Shown here one piece after another: positions 1 to 7,640 of a stretch of DNA of 64,000 bases. Source of the stretch: OLB7 sp966250335 (GTDB lineage: Bacteria > Bacteroidota > Ignavibacteria > OLB7); assembly GCA_966250335.1 (NCBI GenBank), contig CBINGZ010000003.1, forward strand, positions 62,001 to 126,000. Reading direction: 5' to 3'. How positions within the stretch are numbered: the first letter of the stretch is position 1; the number at the start of each line of letters is the position of its first letter. The notes under the pieces were generated by a model, which worked only from the letters and a program-made list of their open reading frames with translations, was not told the origin of the DNA and did no database searches. A program made the translations under genes and the position numbers.

Positions 1-2
1 CG

Positions 3-692
3 GTGGTCAATCTGGAGGTCGGGTTCAACTACGTCCGGACCGAGGATGACGGAACGATCGTGGCGGGAGCCGGTGTCAAGCTGGCGAAGTTCGTCGACTT
101 CTGCATCGCCAACGGCCGCGGCGGCGCGGAGATGCTGGCGGGCATCCCCGGCACCCTGGGGGGCGGGATCATTATGAACGCGGGGGCCTACGGCGGAGAG
201 ATCTCCGATTACATGGTCTCGGTGGAACTGATCCGAAACGACAGGATCGTGAAGATCTCCAAGGAGGAAGGGGGCTTCGCCTACAGGACCTCGGCTCTGC
301 AGGGGGATGTGGTCCTTGAGGCGGTCTTCGACTTCCCCCGGGGAATGCCGGAGAAGATGAAAATAGTACGTCGCGAGACGATGTTGAAAAGGAACAGCTC
401 CCAGCCCGTGCAGTGGCCGAACGCCGGAAGCATCTTCAAGAATCCTCCCGGCGATTACGCGGCCCGGCTGATTCAGGAGTGCGGGCTCAAGGGGGAGGCC
501 GTGGGGAAGGCGCAGATCAGCGAGCAGCACGCCAACTTCATCATCAACCTGGGGGGCGCATCCTCCCGCGATGTGTTGACCCTGATCGGGATCGCCCGTC
601 AGGCGGTCCGGGAGAAGTTCGGGATCGAGCTGGAGCTGGAGATCAAGCTTGTGGGATTTCAGAACGTGATGGACGAGAATCGGACCGCATAA
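3..692 (+). CDS. murB: UDP-N-acetylenolpyruvoylglucosamine reductase (MurB), 5' end outside window
   Basis: Cytoplasmic FAD enzyme that reduces UDP-GlcNAc-enolpyruvate to UDP-MurNAc with NADPH, an early committed step of peptidoglycan synthesis. The 229 readable residues lack the start of the FAD-binding domain, which lies left of the window. Visible signatures are the glycine-rich flavin stretch GIPGTLGGGIIMNAGAYGG (from residue 47 of the readable part), the substrate segment SIFKNPPGDYAARLI followed by CGLKG, and the C-terminal ISEQHANFIIN. The TAA at 690-692 directly abuts the GTG of ftsQ, so the two are almost certainly co-transcribed in a dcw-type cluster. The assignment is secure; only the true start is unknown. 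Confidence 0.95.
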   Translation: MVNLEVGFNYVRTEDDGTIVAGAGVKLAKFVDFCIANGRGGAEMLAGIPGTLGGGIIMNAGAYGGEISDYMVSVELIRNDRIVKISKEEGGFAYRTSALQGDVVLEAVFDFPRGMPEKMKIVRRETMLKRNSSQPVQWPNAGSIFKNPPGDYAARLIQECGLKGEAVGKAQISEQHANFIINLGGASSRDVLTLIGIARQAVREKFGIELELEIKLVGFQNVMDENRTA

Positions 693-1490
693 GTGAAAGC
701 CCGCAGAAAGCTCATATCGAAGAAACGGAACGGGACGCAGCGCACCCGCGAGGAATCGAAGCGCTTCGCCTCGACCGTCTCCACCGGACTGGTGGTCGTC
801 GGCGCCGTGGTTGCGCTGGTGGCGGTCGCCAACAAATGGATGAGCAGGGAGGAACTTCGCGGGTTCCGGATCGAGGGGCGGACCATTCTGGATTCGAGCG
901 AGATCGTGGAACGGGCGGCTGTGCCGGACTCGCTTCCGCTGACGAAGATAGATCTTGAAGAGATAGAGATCAGACTGAAGGGGCATCCGTTCATCTCGAA
1001 CGCGTCGGTATATCGCGGCGAGAACGGAACGCTGGTGATGGAGATCGAGGAGAGAGCTCCGGTGGCGGTGACGTTCCTCTCCGGCTCGCCGGTCTACCTC
1101 GATTCCGCGGCGACGGCCCTCCCCTACCGGTTCAGCTCCGCCGCGTTCGACGTCCCGGTGGTCGCCGGGGTCGAGAACGGGGAGCGGCTGGACAGCGTGA
1201 AGGCGCTGGAGGCGATCACGGTGGCGCGGGAGATCAGATCGTACGACGATGCCGTCTACCGTCAGCTCTCGGAGATCCGGCGCGACGGCTCGGGAGAGTA
1301 TACGCTGGTGACGGCGGAGCAGGGGGTGCCGATCCGGGTCGGCGGGGCGGTGGGGATCGCCCCGAAGCTCGGGAAGCTCGATCTCTTCCTCAGAACCCTG
1401 AACGCGGCCGACGGGCACGGCAGAATACGATATGTCGATCTGCGCTGGAAAGGACAGATCGTGGTGCGATGGGTGGAACAGCAGGTGTGA
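693..1490 (+). CDS. ftsQ: Cell division protein FtsQ/DivIB
   Basis: Bitopic inner-membrane divisome protein that links early FtsZ-ring components with septal synthases. The 265 residues show a basic cytoplasmic tail of about 26 residues, one membrane segment (STGLVVVGAVVALVAVA, about 29-46) and then a POTRA domain beginning at LRGFRIEGRTILDSSEI, continuing through HPFISNASVYRG to EIEERAPVAV. The C-terminal part is the usual FtsQ beta domain. It starts with GTG immediately after the murB stop and its TGA (1488-1490) abuts the ftsA ATG. The low sequence conservation of the family means that identification rests on the POTRA pattern plus the position between murB and ftsA. Confidence 0.9.
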   Translation: MKARRKLISKKRNGTQRTREESKRFASTVSTGLVVVGAVVALVAVANKWMSREELRGFRIEGRTILDSSEIVERAAVPDSLPLTKIDLEEIEIRLKGHPFISNASVYRGENGTLVMEIEERAPVAVTFLSGSPVYLDSAATALPYRFSSAAFDVPVVAGVENGERLDSVKALEAITVAREIRSYDDAVYRQLSEIRRDGSGEYTLVTAEQGVPIRVGGAVGIAPKLGKLDLFLRTLNAADGHGRIRYVDLRWKGQIVVRWVEQQV

Positions 1491-2831
1491 ATGAATCAGC
1501 AGGAACTATTAACTCCGAACTCGATGGCTAAGATGCAGCAACAGAATCCCACGGTTCCGGACGATCGGGAGATCGTCGTCGGTCTCGACTTCGGCACGAG
1601 CAAGGTCTGCGCGATCGTTGCCGAGCGGAGCGACGACTATCCCGGCGGTATCCATGTCCTCGGCATCGGGCATGCTCCCTCGGAGGGGCTGAACCGCGGC
1701 GTGGTGGTGAACATAGAGAAGACGGTCCGTTCGGTGGAGCGGGCGATCGATCAGGCTCAGCAGCAGTCCGGGGTTACGATACGATCGGTGAGCGTCGGCA
1801 TCGCCGGCGACCATATCCAGTCGTTCCCGAGCAGGGGGGTGGTGACCATCTCCAACCCGGACCGCGTGGTCACGGAAAAGGATGTGAAGCGCCTGCTGGA
1901 TGATGCGCAGCGTGTGGCAATGCCTTCCGACAGGCGTATCCTGCACGTCATCCCGCAGGAATATATCATAGACGGACAGGATGGGATCTACGATCCGGTC
2001 GGTATGTCCGGCATCAGGATGGAGGCGAACGTCCATATCATCACCGGTCTGGTGACGGCCGCGCAGAATATCTATCGCTGCGTGGAGCGTGCCGGGCTGC
2101 AGGTGGACGACATCGTGCTGGAGCCGCTGGCCAGCAGCTACTCGGTCCTGGACGATGATGAAAAGGAGATCGGCGTGGCGCTGGTGGATATCGGCGGGGG
2201 AACCACGGATATCGCGGTCTTCGAGGATAAGACGATTCGGCACACGGCCTCGATCGGCATCGCCGGTCGCATGGTCACGGATGATATCCGCAAGGGGCTC
2301 GGCATTATCGGCGAGCAGGCGGAGAGGATCAAACGGGAGTACGGCTACGCGATGGAGTCGCTGATCCTGAACGACGAGATCTTCATGATCCCGGGGATCG
2401 GCGGGCGGAAACCGATGGAGATATCGAAACGGACGCTGGCCCAGATTCTACAGCCGCGCATGGAGGAAATTCTGGAATTCATCCTTGTCGAGCTGAAGAA
2501 ATCGGGGTACCTGCGCCGCATCTCCTCAGGTGTGGTTCTGACAGGCGGCGGCGCCCTGCTGCGTGGATCGGCCGAGCTGGCGGAGGAAGTTCTGGGGCTG
2601 CCGGTGAAGATCGGCATTCCCTCCGGGCTCGGAGGATCGGCGCTTGCGCCGGAGGTGGAAAATCCGATCTACGCGACCGCCGTCGGGCTGGTGCTCCATG
2701 CCTTCAAACGGAGCGAATCGTCAGCGCAGGGGGGGGAACGGGAATACGATCAGGATGTGAGCGAAGCCGTGGTCGGCGGCGAACGCGTCTCCATCCTTTC
2801 CCGCATGAAGAAGTTCTTCGAGGAGTTCTGA
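1491..2831 (+). CDS. ftsA: Cell division protein FtsA, membrane tether of FtsZ
   Basis: Actin-like ATPase that anchors FtsZ filaments to the inner membrane. The 446 residues contain the phosphate-1 motif VVGLDFGTSKVCAIVAE (about 28-44), phosphate-2 ALVDIGGGTTDIAVFE (about 230-245) and the adenosine motif GVVLTGGGALLRG (about 347-359). The last residues, ILSRMKKFFEEF, form the amphipathic membrane-targeting helix expected at the FtsA C-terminus. The ATG at 1491 abuts the ftsQ stop; a second ATG at 1524 (residue 12) is a possible start, since the first 25 residues are not conserved in the family. The order ftsQ-ftsA-ftsZ is standard. Confidence 0.96.
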   Translation: MNQQELLTPNSMAKMQQQNPTVPDDREIVVGLDFGTSKVCAIVAERSDDYPGGIHVLGIGHAPSEGLNRGVVVNIEKTVRSVERAIDQAQQQSGVTIRSVSVGIAGDHIQSFPSRGVVTISNPDRVVTEKDVKRLLDDAQRVAMPSDRRILHVIPQEYIIDGQDGIYDPVGMSGIRMEANVHIITGLVTAAQNIYRCVERAGLQVDDIVLEPLASSYSVLDDDEKEIGVALVDIGGGTTDIAVFEDKTIRHTASIGIAGRMVTDDIRKGLGIIGEQAERIKREYGYAMESLILNDEIFMIPGIGGRKPMEISKRTLAQILQPRMEEILEFILVELKKSGYLRRISSGVVLTGGGALLRGSAELAEEVLGLPVKIGIPSGLGGSALAPEVENPIYATAVGLVLHAFKRSESSAQGGEREYDQDVSEAVVGGERVSILSRMKKFFEEF

Positions 2832-2978
2832 GAGAGGAACCCGTGAACAGGCCGTAACCGCGGTGTGGCAGCGGGGACGGCGACCAACATATCGGTCTGC
2901 GACACGGCCGGACGAGCCAACAATAGAATCATTATAGATGACAGGCAATCTCTACTTAGCAAAACCAGGGGGACCGCT

Positions 2979-4313
2979 ATGATCGAACTCGATCGTACAA
3001 CAGAGCACTACGGCGCAAAACTGAAGATCGTCGGTGTCGGCGGCGGTGGCGGCAATGCCGTCAACAGCATGATCGAACGCGGGCTCGCGGGTTGCGAATT
3101 CGTGGTGATCAACACCGATATGCAGGCGCTGGCGAACAATCAGTCGCCCACGAAGGTGCAGGTCGGCAAGCAGCTTACGCGCGGTCTCGGCGCCGGCGCA
3201 ACCCCCAGCGTCGGCCGGGATGCGGTGAAGGAGGATCGTGACGACATCGGTCAGGCTCTTGCCGGATGCGATATGGTCTTCGTGACCGCCGGCATGGGTG
3301 GGGGAACCGGTACCGGCGGAGCCCCGGTCGTGGCCGAAGTGGCCCGCTCGGTCGGCGCGCTGGTCGTCGGTATCGTCACGCGGCCGTTCGACTGGGAAGG
3401 GAAGCGCCGGAAGGAGCAGGCCGAGGCGGGTATCCACGAACTCAAGCAGTACGTCGATACCTTGATCGTGGTCCCCAATCAGAAGCTCCTCTCGATCATC
3501 GACAAGCGCACCAGCATGCGCGACGCGTTCCGGCTCGTCGACGACGTGCTCTATAATGCAACGCGAGGGATCGCGGAGATCATCACCGGTCACGGCATCG
3601 TCAACGTCGACTTCGCCGACGTCCGTACCGTGATGCAGAACATGGGTGAGGCGCTGATGGGAACCGGTATCGCCGACGGCGAGTACCGCGCCACCGAAGC
3701 CGCCCAGAACGCGATCTCCTCGCCGCTTCTGGAGGGTGTCTCGATCGCCGGCTCCGAGGGCGTTCTCGTCAACATCGCGGCCAGCAGCGCGCTGACCATG
3801 ATGGAGGTGGACGAGGCGGTCAAGATCGTCCACGACGCGGTCGGTCCGGACGCCAACCTGATCTTCGGCGTGGTGCTGAACGACGATCTGGGAGAAGCGA
3901 TGATGGTGACGGTGATCGCGACAGGCTTCAACAAGCAGCGCGAGGCGCGGGTCACGCCGCCGATGCAGGTCGCCGCAACCCAGGCGCAGCCGCTGCAGCA
4001 GGTCTACGGACAGGCCCAGCAGGCCCCGCAGGTCCAGCAGCAGCCGGTCGTCCGTCCGGCCGCGCAGCAGCGCGAGCTTCCCACCAACCGCGTTCCGGTG
4101 GGGCAGGAGGAGCTGGAGCAGTACAACGAGCCGGCCTATCTTCGCCGGGGCGCCGGGATTCATCGCGGCGGGTACGACATCCGTCGCCAGGAGGATGCCT
4201 CCTCGGCGGCGAACGACGGCGCGCAGTACGAAGAGGAGCAGCGGCAGTACGAGCAGCCGCGGCGCCAGGCGGCCGCCGACAAGCCGGCGTTCCTGCGGCG
4301 CATCATGGACTAA
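2979..4313 (+). CDS. ftsZ: Cell division GTPase FtsZ
   Basis: Tubulin-like GTPase that polymerises into the division ring. The frame is open from 2865, but ATG 2979 is preceded by a good ribosome site (AGGGGGA, 2967-2973) and gives the normal FtsZ N-terminus, so the 38 upstream codons are not used. In the resulting 444 residues the nucleotide signature GGGTGTG is at 107-113 and the T7-loop segment IVNVDFADVRTVM, which completes the catalytic site, follows about 100 residues later. After the core comes a long Gln/Ala/Pro-rich linker and the conserved C-terminal peptide KPAFLRRIMD that binds FtsA. A 147-base gap from ftsA leaves room for its own promoter; a strong terminator follows. Confidence 0.97.
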   Translation: MIELDRTTEHYGAKLKIVGVGGGGGNAVNSMIERGLAGCEFVVINTDMQALANNQSPTKVQVGKQLTRGLGAGATPSVGRDAVKEDRDDIGQALAGCDMVFVTAGMGGGTGTGGAPVVAEVARSVGALVVGIVTRPFDWEGKRRKEQAEAGIHELKQYVDTLIVVPNQKLLSIIDKRTSMRDAFRLVDDVLYNATRGIAEIITGHGIVNVDFADVRTVMQNMGEALMGTGIADGEYRATEAAQNAISSPLLEGVSIAGSEGVLVNIAASSALTMMEVDEAVKIVHDAVGPDANLIFGVVLNDDLGEAMMVTVIATGFNKQREARVTPPMQVAATQAQPLQQVYGQAQQAPQVQQQPVVRPAAQQRELPTNRVPVGQEELEQYNEPAYLRRGAGIHRGGYDIRRQEDASSAANDGAQYEEEQRQYEQPRRQAAADKPAFLRRIMD

Positions 4314-4353
4314 TCCGGACCGATCGCGGTCCGATGCAGATGTGGATTGAGGT

Positions 4354-4401
4354 AACGCCCGCCACCGGCGCGCAAGCGCAGGTGGCGGGCGTTTGGTTTT
4401 T
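4354..4401 (+). terminator. Rho-independent terminator of the ftsZ operon
   Basis: A perfect 13-bp stem (4354-4366 with 4381-4393) encloses a 14-base loop that can pair further (GCGC repeats), followed by TTGGTTTTT. It lies 40 bases after the ftsZ stop. The T run touches the stop codon of the convergent regulator gene. Confidence 0.9.
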
Positions 4402-4775
4402 CAGAGATGTCTTCGTTTCAGAGAAGTATCGTTCCGGGTCGGATGTCGTGGAGTCTTCTCCGATTCATGGGCGCCCGTCGTCGATGTGCTTTCATGCATC
4501 GAGCCTACCAGGAGCGTGACGGGGATATTCGCTCGCGTCAGCATTTCAATGAGCGAGTCGATGCTGAAGAGTTCAACCTTGCCGCGCATCAGATCGCTGA
4601 TACGGGGCTGGGTTACCTTCAACAGCCTGGCGGCCTTGGCCTGGGTAATGCCTCTGCGTTCGATCTCATTCGTCACGGCAATCATCAGGAACGACCGCAG
4701 CTTCAGTGTTGATGCCTCGGCCGGGTCGAACCCGATATCGGTAAAGAGATTGCCGCTTGATTCGGTCAGTTCCAT
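4401..4775 (-). CDS. HigA/XRE-type helix-turn-helix protein, apparently without a toxin partner
   Basis: Small DNA-binding protein of 124 residues. The start of the protein, GNLFTDIGFDPAEA, followed by an XRE-like helix-turn-helix (ERRGITQAKAARLLKVTQPR, then ISDLMRGK) and FSIDSLIEMLTRANIPV, matches the family of HigA-like antitoxins and orphan regulators (Pfam HTH_37 type). The ATG is preceded by GGGAG eight bases upstream. No RelE/HigB-like frame is present in the 103 bases to the next gene or on the other side. The last 25 residues (His/Ser/Thr/Lys-rich) are not part of the family. A close paralogue is at 45686-45973. Role as antitoxin is therefore doubtful; autoregulator or orphan regulator is as likely. 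Confidence 0.8.
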   Translation of the reverse strand: MELTESSGNLFTDIGFDPAEASTLKLRSFLMIAVTNEIERRGITQAKAARLLKVTQPRISDLMRGKVELFSIDSLIEMLTRANIPVTLLVGSMHESTSTTGAHESEKTPRHPTRNDTSLKRRHL

Positions 4776-4812
4776 CGTGATTCTCCCGGTGAGAAGCTCT
4801 CCTTATAGAACA

Positions 4813-4849
4813 ACCGAGGGGAACCGACCTCCTGCCGGTTCCCCTCGGT
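4813..4849 (-). terminator. Terminator of the minus-strand T9SS gene
   Basis: Perfect 14-bp stem (4813-4826 with 4836-4849) with a 9-base loop. On the minus strand it is followed by TGTTCTAT, a weak U-rich tail. It sits 30 bases beyond the stop of the gene at 4879-6627. Confidence 0.75.
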
Positions 4850-4878
4850 ATCTCCTTCGTACGGTGTTGTCGCGCGAC

Positions 4879-6627
4879 TTACTTCACCACGTGCAGCGCC
4901 TTGGAGGCGACGAAACTGCCGCTGGTGAGACGGTAGAAATATGTGCCGTTCGGCAGATTCCCCGCGTCGAACATGAGGGTGTGGTTTCCGGCGTCGAACA
5001 TTCCGTCGCGTACGGTCTCGATCAGCCGTCCGTTCTGATCGTGGATCGTGACGGCGGCGCGCTGCGATTTCGGCAGAGTGAACGAGAAGGAGACGGTCCC
5101 CTCGGTCGGGTTGGGAACGGCATCCGCGAGCCTGCAGCCGGTGTTGTCGGAGGCAGTGGAGACCGCCGCCGTCTCCTCCCTGTCGATATCGGGGCTTACC
5201 TCGATCTCCTTCTCCTGCTGCACGACGGTCTGATCTCCCGGCGCGATCACCACCACCTTTCTGTCGACATCCGCGACGAGCGAATCGCCCGCCACGTCGA
5301 AGATCTTCGTCCTCTTCCCGCCGCCGTTCATGATCGTCATCACTCCGCTGTAGAGGGTGATATGGCTCGGCTTCCCTTCCTCGGAGATTTCATTGATCAC
5401 GAGATTCTTCGACCCCTTTCCGAGATTGTAGACGCGAATCTCGCACTCCCCCTTCGCGCTGTTGACGACCGAGACGGAGTCGGCCGAGAGGAAGATCGTT
5501 TCCGGCTGGCCGATGAACATGAGGTCGGGACGCCTGTCCGGCGGCATCGGGGGGAGCGGAGGCATGGCCGCCATCGCGGGGAGCGGCGGCGCCGGAGGGA
5601 CGGCATGAACCGGCGGGGGCGTGGGGACCCGGAACGCCCGTTCCCACAACGTCGACGGCGTGGCCTTCACGCAGAACGGGGCGCTGGAGTCGAACCGCTT
5701 GCGGATAGCGATCATCTGCTGCGATCTGACGTTCTTCTCGGCCTGACGGAGCAGGTAGCGCGCGCTGTCTATCGCGCCGCGAGCCGTTGCGATCCGCTTC
5801 CGCTGTTCGGGGGTGAAGGACTCCGATTCCATCAGGTCGTTCAGCGCCTTCTCCTTCGCCGTGAGCTCCACCGCCGCCTTCTCCATCTGCTCATGCAGCG
5901 TATTCTGCTCGGGGGTGAGTTCCGTGGGCGCCGGCCCGTCGATCTTGAACTGGATCGCGGCGGCGTGCGGCGCGTTGCCGTCCACCCTGATCCGCATCTT
6001 GTTGAGCGATCCCTGATCGCTCACATCCATCAGCAGATCCTCGCTCGGCTCCACGATGTTGATCTCGACCGGCTCCGATACTTCCTCCATTTCCTCAATA
6101 TCTTCGATCTCCTCCAGCGGCTCGATCGCCTCCGGCGCGATATTGAGCATGTCGAACGTCTCTCCCTCCTCGATCCCCTCCAGGTTCAGGGTGGAGCCGT
6201 CGATCTCCACCTTCAGCATGCTGGCGCCGTCGATCTCATCCGTCTCGAACCTGAGGTGGGCGTCCTGCTGTTCGGATGTTCCCTGCGGAGCGGAAAGCGA
6301 TCTGATGCTGATCCGGTGGCGTACTTTCTTCGTGCCGTCGTCGACCACCGTATCGGAAACCAGGCTTCCTCCGAGCGCCTTCCGGTCGTCGACATTGATG
6401 CTGTGCTGAACCTTTCCGTTCACGATCGTCCGTTCGATCCGTACGCGCCGATCGCCGTCTGTCGTGTCGATAATGATACGTCGGGTCTCGGTCCTGGTGG
6501 GGGCGACCGACCATGTCGGCTTCGTATCTTCGGTCGCCGGGGCGGTCTCCGTCGTCTGTGCCGCAAGGGGCAGGCTCAGCAGAAGGCCCGCGCCGATCAT
6601 CGAAAGCTTCGTACAGTTCCGTTTCAT
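4879..6627 (-). CDS. Secreted T9SS-sorted protein with coiled coil and (L/F)TPEQ motifs
   Basis: Exported protein of 582 residues. ATG 6627 is preceded by AAGGAG and begins a clean signal peptide (MKRNCTKLSMIGAGLLLSLP, ending LAAQ); the frame is open further upstream but that part is not coding-like. Middle: an acidic stretch (EPLEEIEDIEEMEE), then a helical segment carrying LTPEQ and FTPEQ, resembling the LTxxQ motifs of periplasmic CpxP/Spy-type stress proteins, then a proline-rich linker (PPPVHAVPPAPPLPAMAAMP). The C-terminus (DAVPNPTEGTVSFSFTLP to GTYFYRLTSGSFVASKALHV) is a T9SS type A sorting domain. It is divergent from the ECF sigma gene and has a matching ECF promoter, so it is probably under that sigma factor. 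The CpxP comparison is inference only. Confidence 0.85.
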   Translation of the reverse strand: MKRNCTKLSMIGAGLLLSLPLAAQTTETAPATEDTKPTWSVAPTRTETRRIIIDTTDGDRRVRIERTIVNGKVQHSINVDDRKALGGSLVSDTVVDDGTKKVRHRISIRSLSAPQGTSEQQDAHLRFETDEIDGASMLKVEIDGSTLNLEGIEEGETFDMLNIAPEAIEPLEEIEDIEEMEEVSEPVEINIVEPSEDLLMDVSDQGSLNKMRIRVDGNAPHAAAIQFKIDGPAPTELTPEQNTLHEQMEKAAVELTAKEKALNDLMESESFTPEQRKRIATARGAIDSARYLLRQAEKNVRSQQMIAIRKRFDSSAPFCVKATPSTLWERAFRVPTPPPVHAVPPAPPLPAMAAMPPLPPMPPDRRPDLMFIGQPETIFLSADSVSVVNSAKGECEIRVYNLGKGSKNLVINEISEEGKPSHITLYSGVMTIMNGGGKRTKIFDVAGDSLVADVDRKVVVIAPGDQTVVQQEKEIEVSPDIDREETAAVSTASDNTGCRLADAVPNPTEGTVSFSFTLPKSQRAAVTIHDQNGRLIETVRDGMFDAGNHTLMFDAGNLPNGTYFYRLTSGSFVASKALHVVK

Positions 6628-6773
6628 GGCAAACTCCTTCAGATGCGTTGATCCGGGTTGCGTTGCTCTGGATTGTTGATTCGGACCACGCGCTCCCCGC
6701 CGCGTGTGCGGGCGGGTGCGCGTATCCGGAACCGATGCGGCGTGGCCTGCGGCGCATTCCGTTCTGATGCTAG

Positions 6774-6799
6774 TGACGGATCGATACGCCGTGTGTTCC
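6774..6799 (-). promoter_or_regulatory. ECF-type promoter for the T9SS gene at 4879-6627
   Basis: Read on the minus strand: GGAACA, 15 bases, CGTCAC (the final C at 6773). This is the classical ECF layout (-35 GGAAC, -10 CGTC). It predicts a transcript start near 6767 and a leader of about 140 bases. It mirrors the promoter at 6814-6839. Confidence 0.7.
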
Positions 6800-6813
6800 C
6801 GAATTTTTTTCCA

Positions 6814-6839
6814 GGAACATCGTCGTTGGGGCTGCGTCA
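6814..6839 (+). promoter_or_regulatory. ECF-type autoregulatory promoter of the sigma factor gene
   Basis: GGAACA, 15 bases, CGTCAC (the final C at 6840), identical in both boxes and spacing to the minus-strand promoter 6774-6799. The two are separated by 14 bases containing a T7 run. Transcription would start near 6846, 38 bases before the ATG at 6884, which supports that start codon. Confidence 0.72.
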
Positions 6840-6883
6840 CAAGGGGCGAGTAGATCACAAGTTGCTTCTCGACGTCCATTTCC

Positions 6884-7582
6884 ATGAGTCTTTTAACCGG
6901 CGGTACGGTCATAACAAGTGGGATCGAGCATCTCCGCAGCGAGCCGCGCCTGGCGCAGCTCGCGCCGGAGCTGCGACGTCCCGATCAGCGGGAGCGGGGG
7001 CGTTTCGGTTCGATGGATGATTCCGGGCTGCTGGAGGAATCGGTTGCCGGCAACGTGCTGGCGTTCGACGAGCTGGTGGTGCGCTATCGCACCAAGGTGA
7101 TGCGTCTGGTGAGCTCCATTCTGGGGCAGGGCGCCGATGTCGAGGATGTGGTACAGGAGATCTTCATCAAGGTCTACCTCTCCATCGGAAAGTTCAGGGG
7201 GGATTCCTCCTTCTCGACCTACCTCTACACCGTCACCGTCAACCGCTGTCGCGATGAACTCCGCAAGGCGAAGCTGCGCCGATTCTTCTCCTTCGACGAC
7301 TGGTTCACCGACGGAATGGATCACCCGGCGCAGGAGAACGATCAGCAGCTCGACTCCGACGAGCGGCGGCTGGCGGTCAGACGGGCGATGAAACGGCTGC
7401 CGGCGCAGACCCAGATGCTCCTCTTCCTGCGTGAGATCGAGGACCTGAGCTACAAGGAGCTGGCGGAGATCTTCGGTGTGGAGATCGGGACGATCAAGTC
7501 CCGCCTGGCAAGAAGCCGCGACCGCCTGCGCGAGGAGCTGCTGCCGTACGTCAACGACGGACGGATGCCGGAGGAAGCATGA
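6884..7582 (+). CDS. ECF RNA polymerase sigma factor (RpoE-like)
   Basis: Sigma-70 family factor of the extracytoplasmic type, 232 residues. Region 2 runs from about residue 60 (AFDELVVRYRTKVMRLVSS) through DVEDVVQEIFIKVY to GDSSFSTYLYTVTVNRCRDE; region 4 is RAMKRLPAQTQMLLFLREIE followed by LSYKELAEIFGVEIGTIKSR. ATG 6884 lacks a clear ribosome site, but it lies about 38 bases after the predicted ECF promoter start and codons from residue 13 use mostly G/C third positions. ATG 7013 (residue 44) would give the more usual family N-terminus (189 residues) and remains possible. The next gene downstream is its likely membrane anti-sigma factor. Confidence 0.93.
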   Translation: MSLLTGGTVITSGIEHLRSEPRLAQLAPELRRPDQRERGRFGSMDDSGLLEESVAGNVLAFDELVVRYRTKVMRLVSSILGQGADVEDVVQEIFIKVYLSIGKFRGDSSFSTYLYTVTVNRCRDELRKAKLRRFFSFDDWFTDGMDHPAQENDQQLDSDERRLAVRRAMKRLPAQTQMLLFLREIEDLSYKELAEIFGVEIGTIKSRLARSRDRLREELLPYVNDGRMPEEA

Positions 7583-7640
7583 TGCGGCGATCCGTTGAAC
7601 GGTTTGAGACATTCGAATTCATACGACCTTACAGTGTGGA

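Noticed and set aside
4776..4878. Space for a RelE/HigB toxin next to the first HigA-like gene
   Set aside because: Only 103 bases, occupied by a terminator; no frame of suitable length.
4393..6651. 752-codon open frame on the plus strand opposite the T9SS gene 4879-6627
   Set aside because: Arg/Asp/His-rich composition without any motif; typical antisense shadow of a GC-rich gene that has a clear signal peptide and sorting domain.
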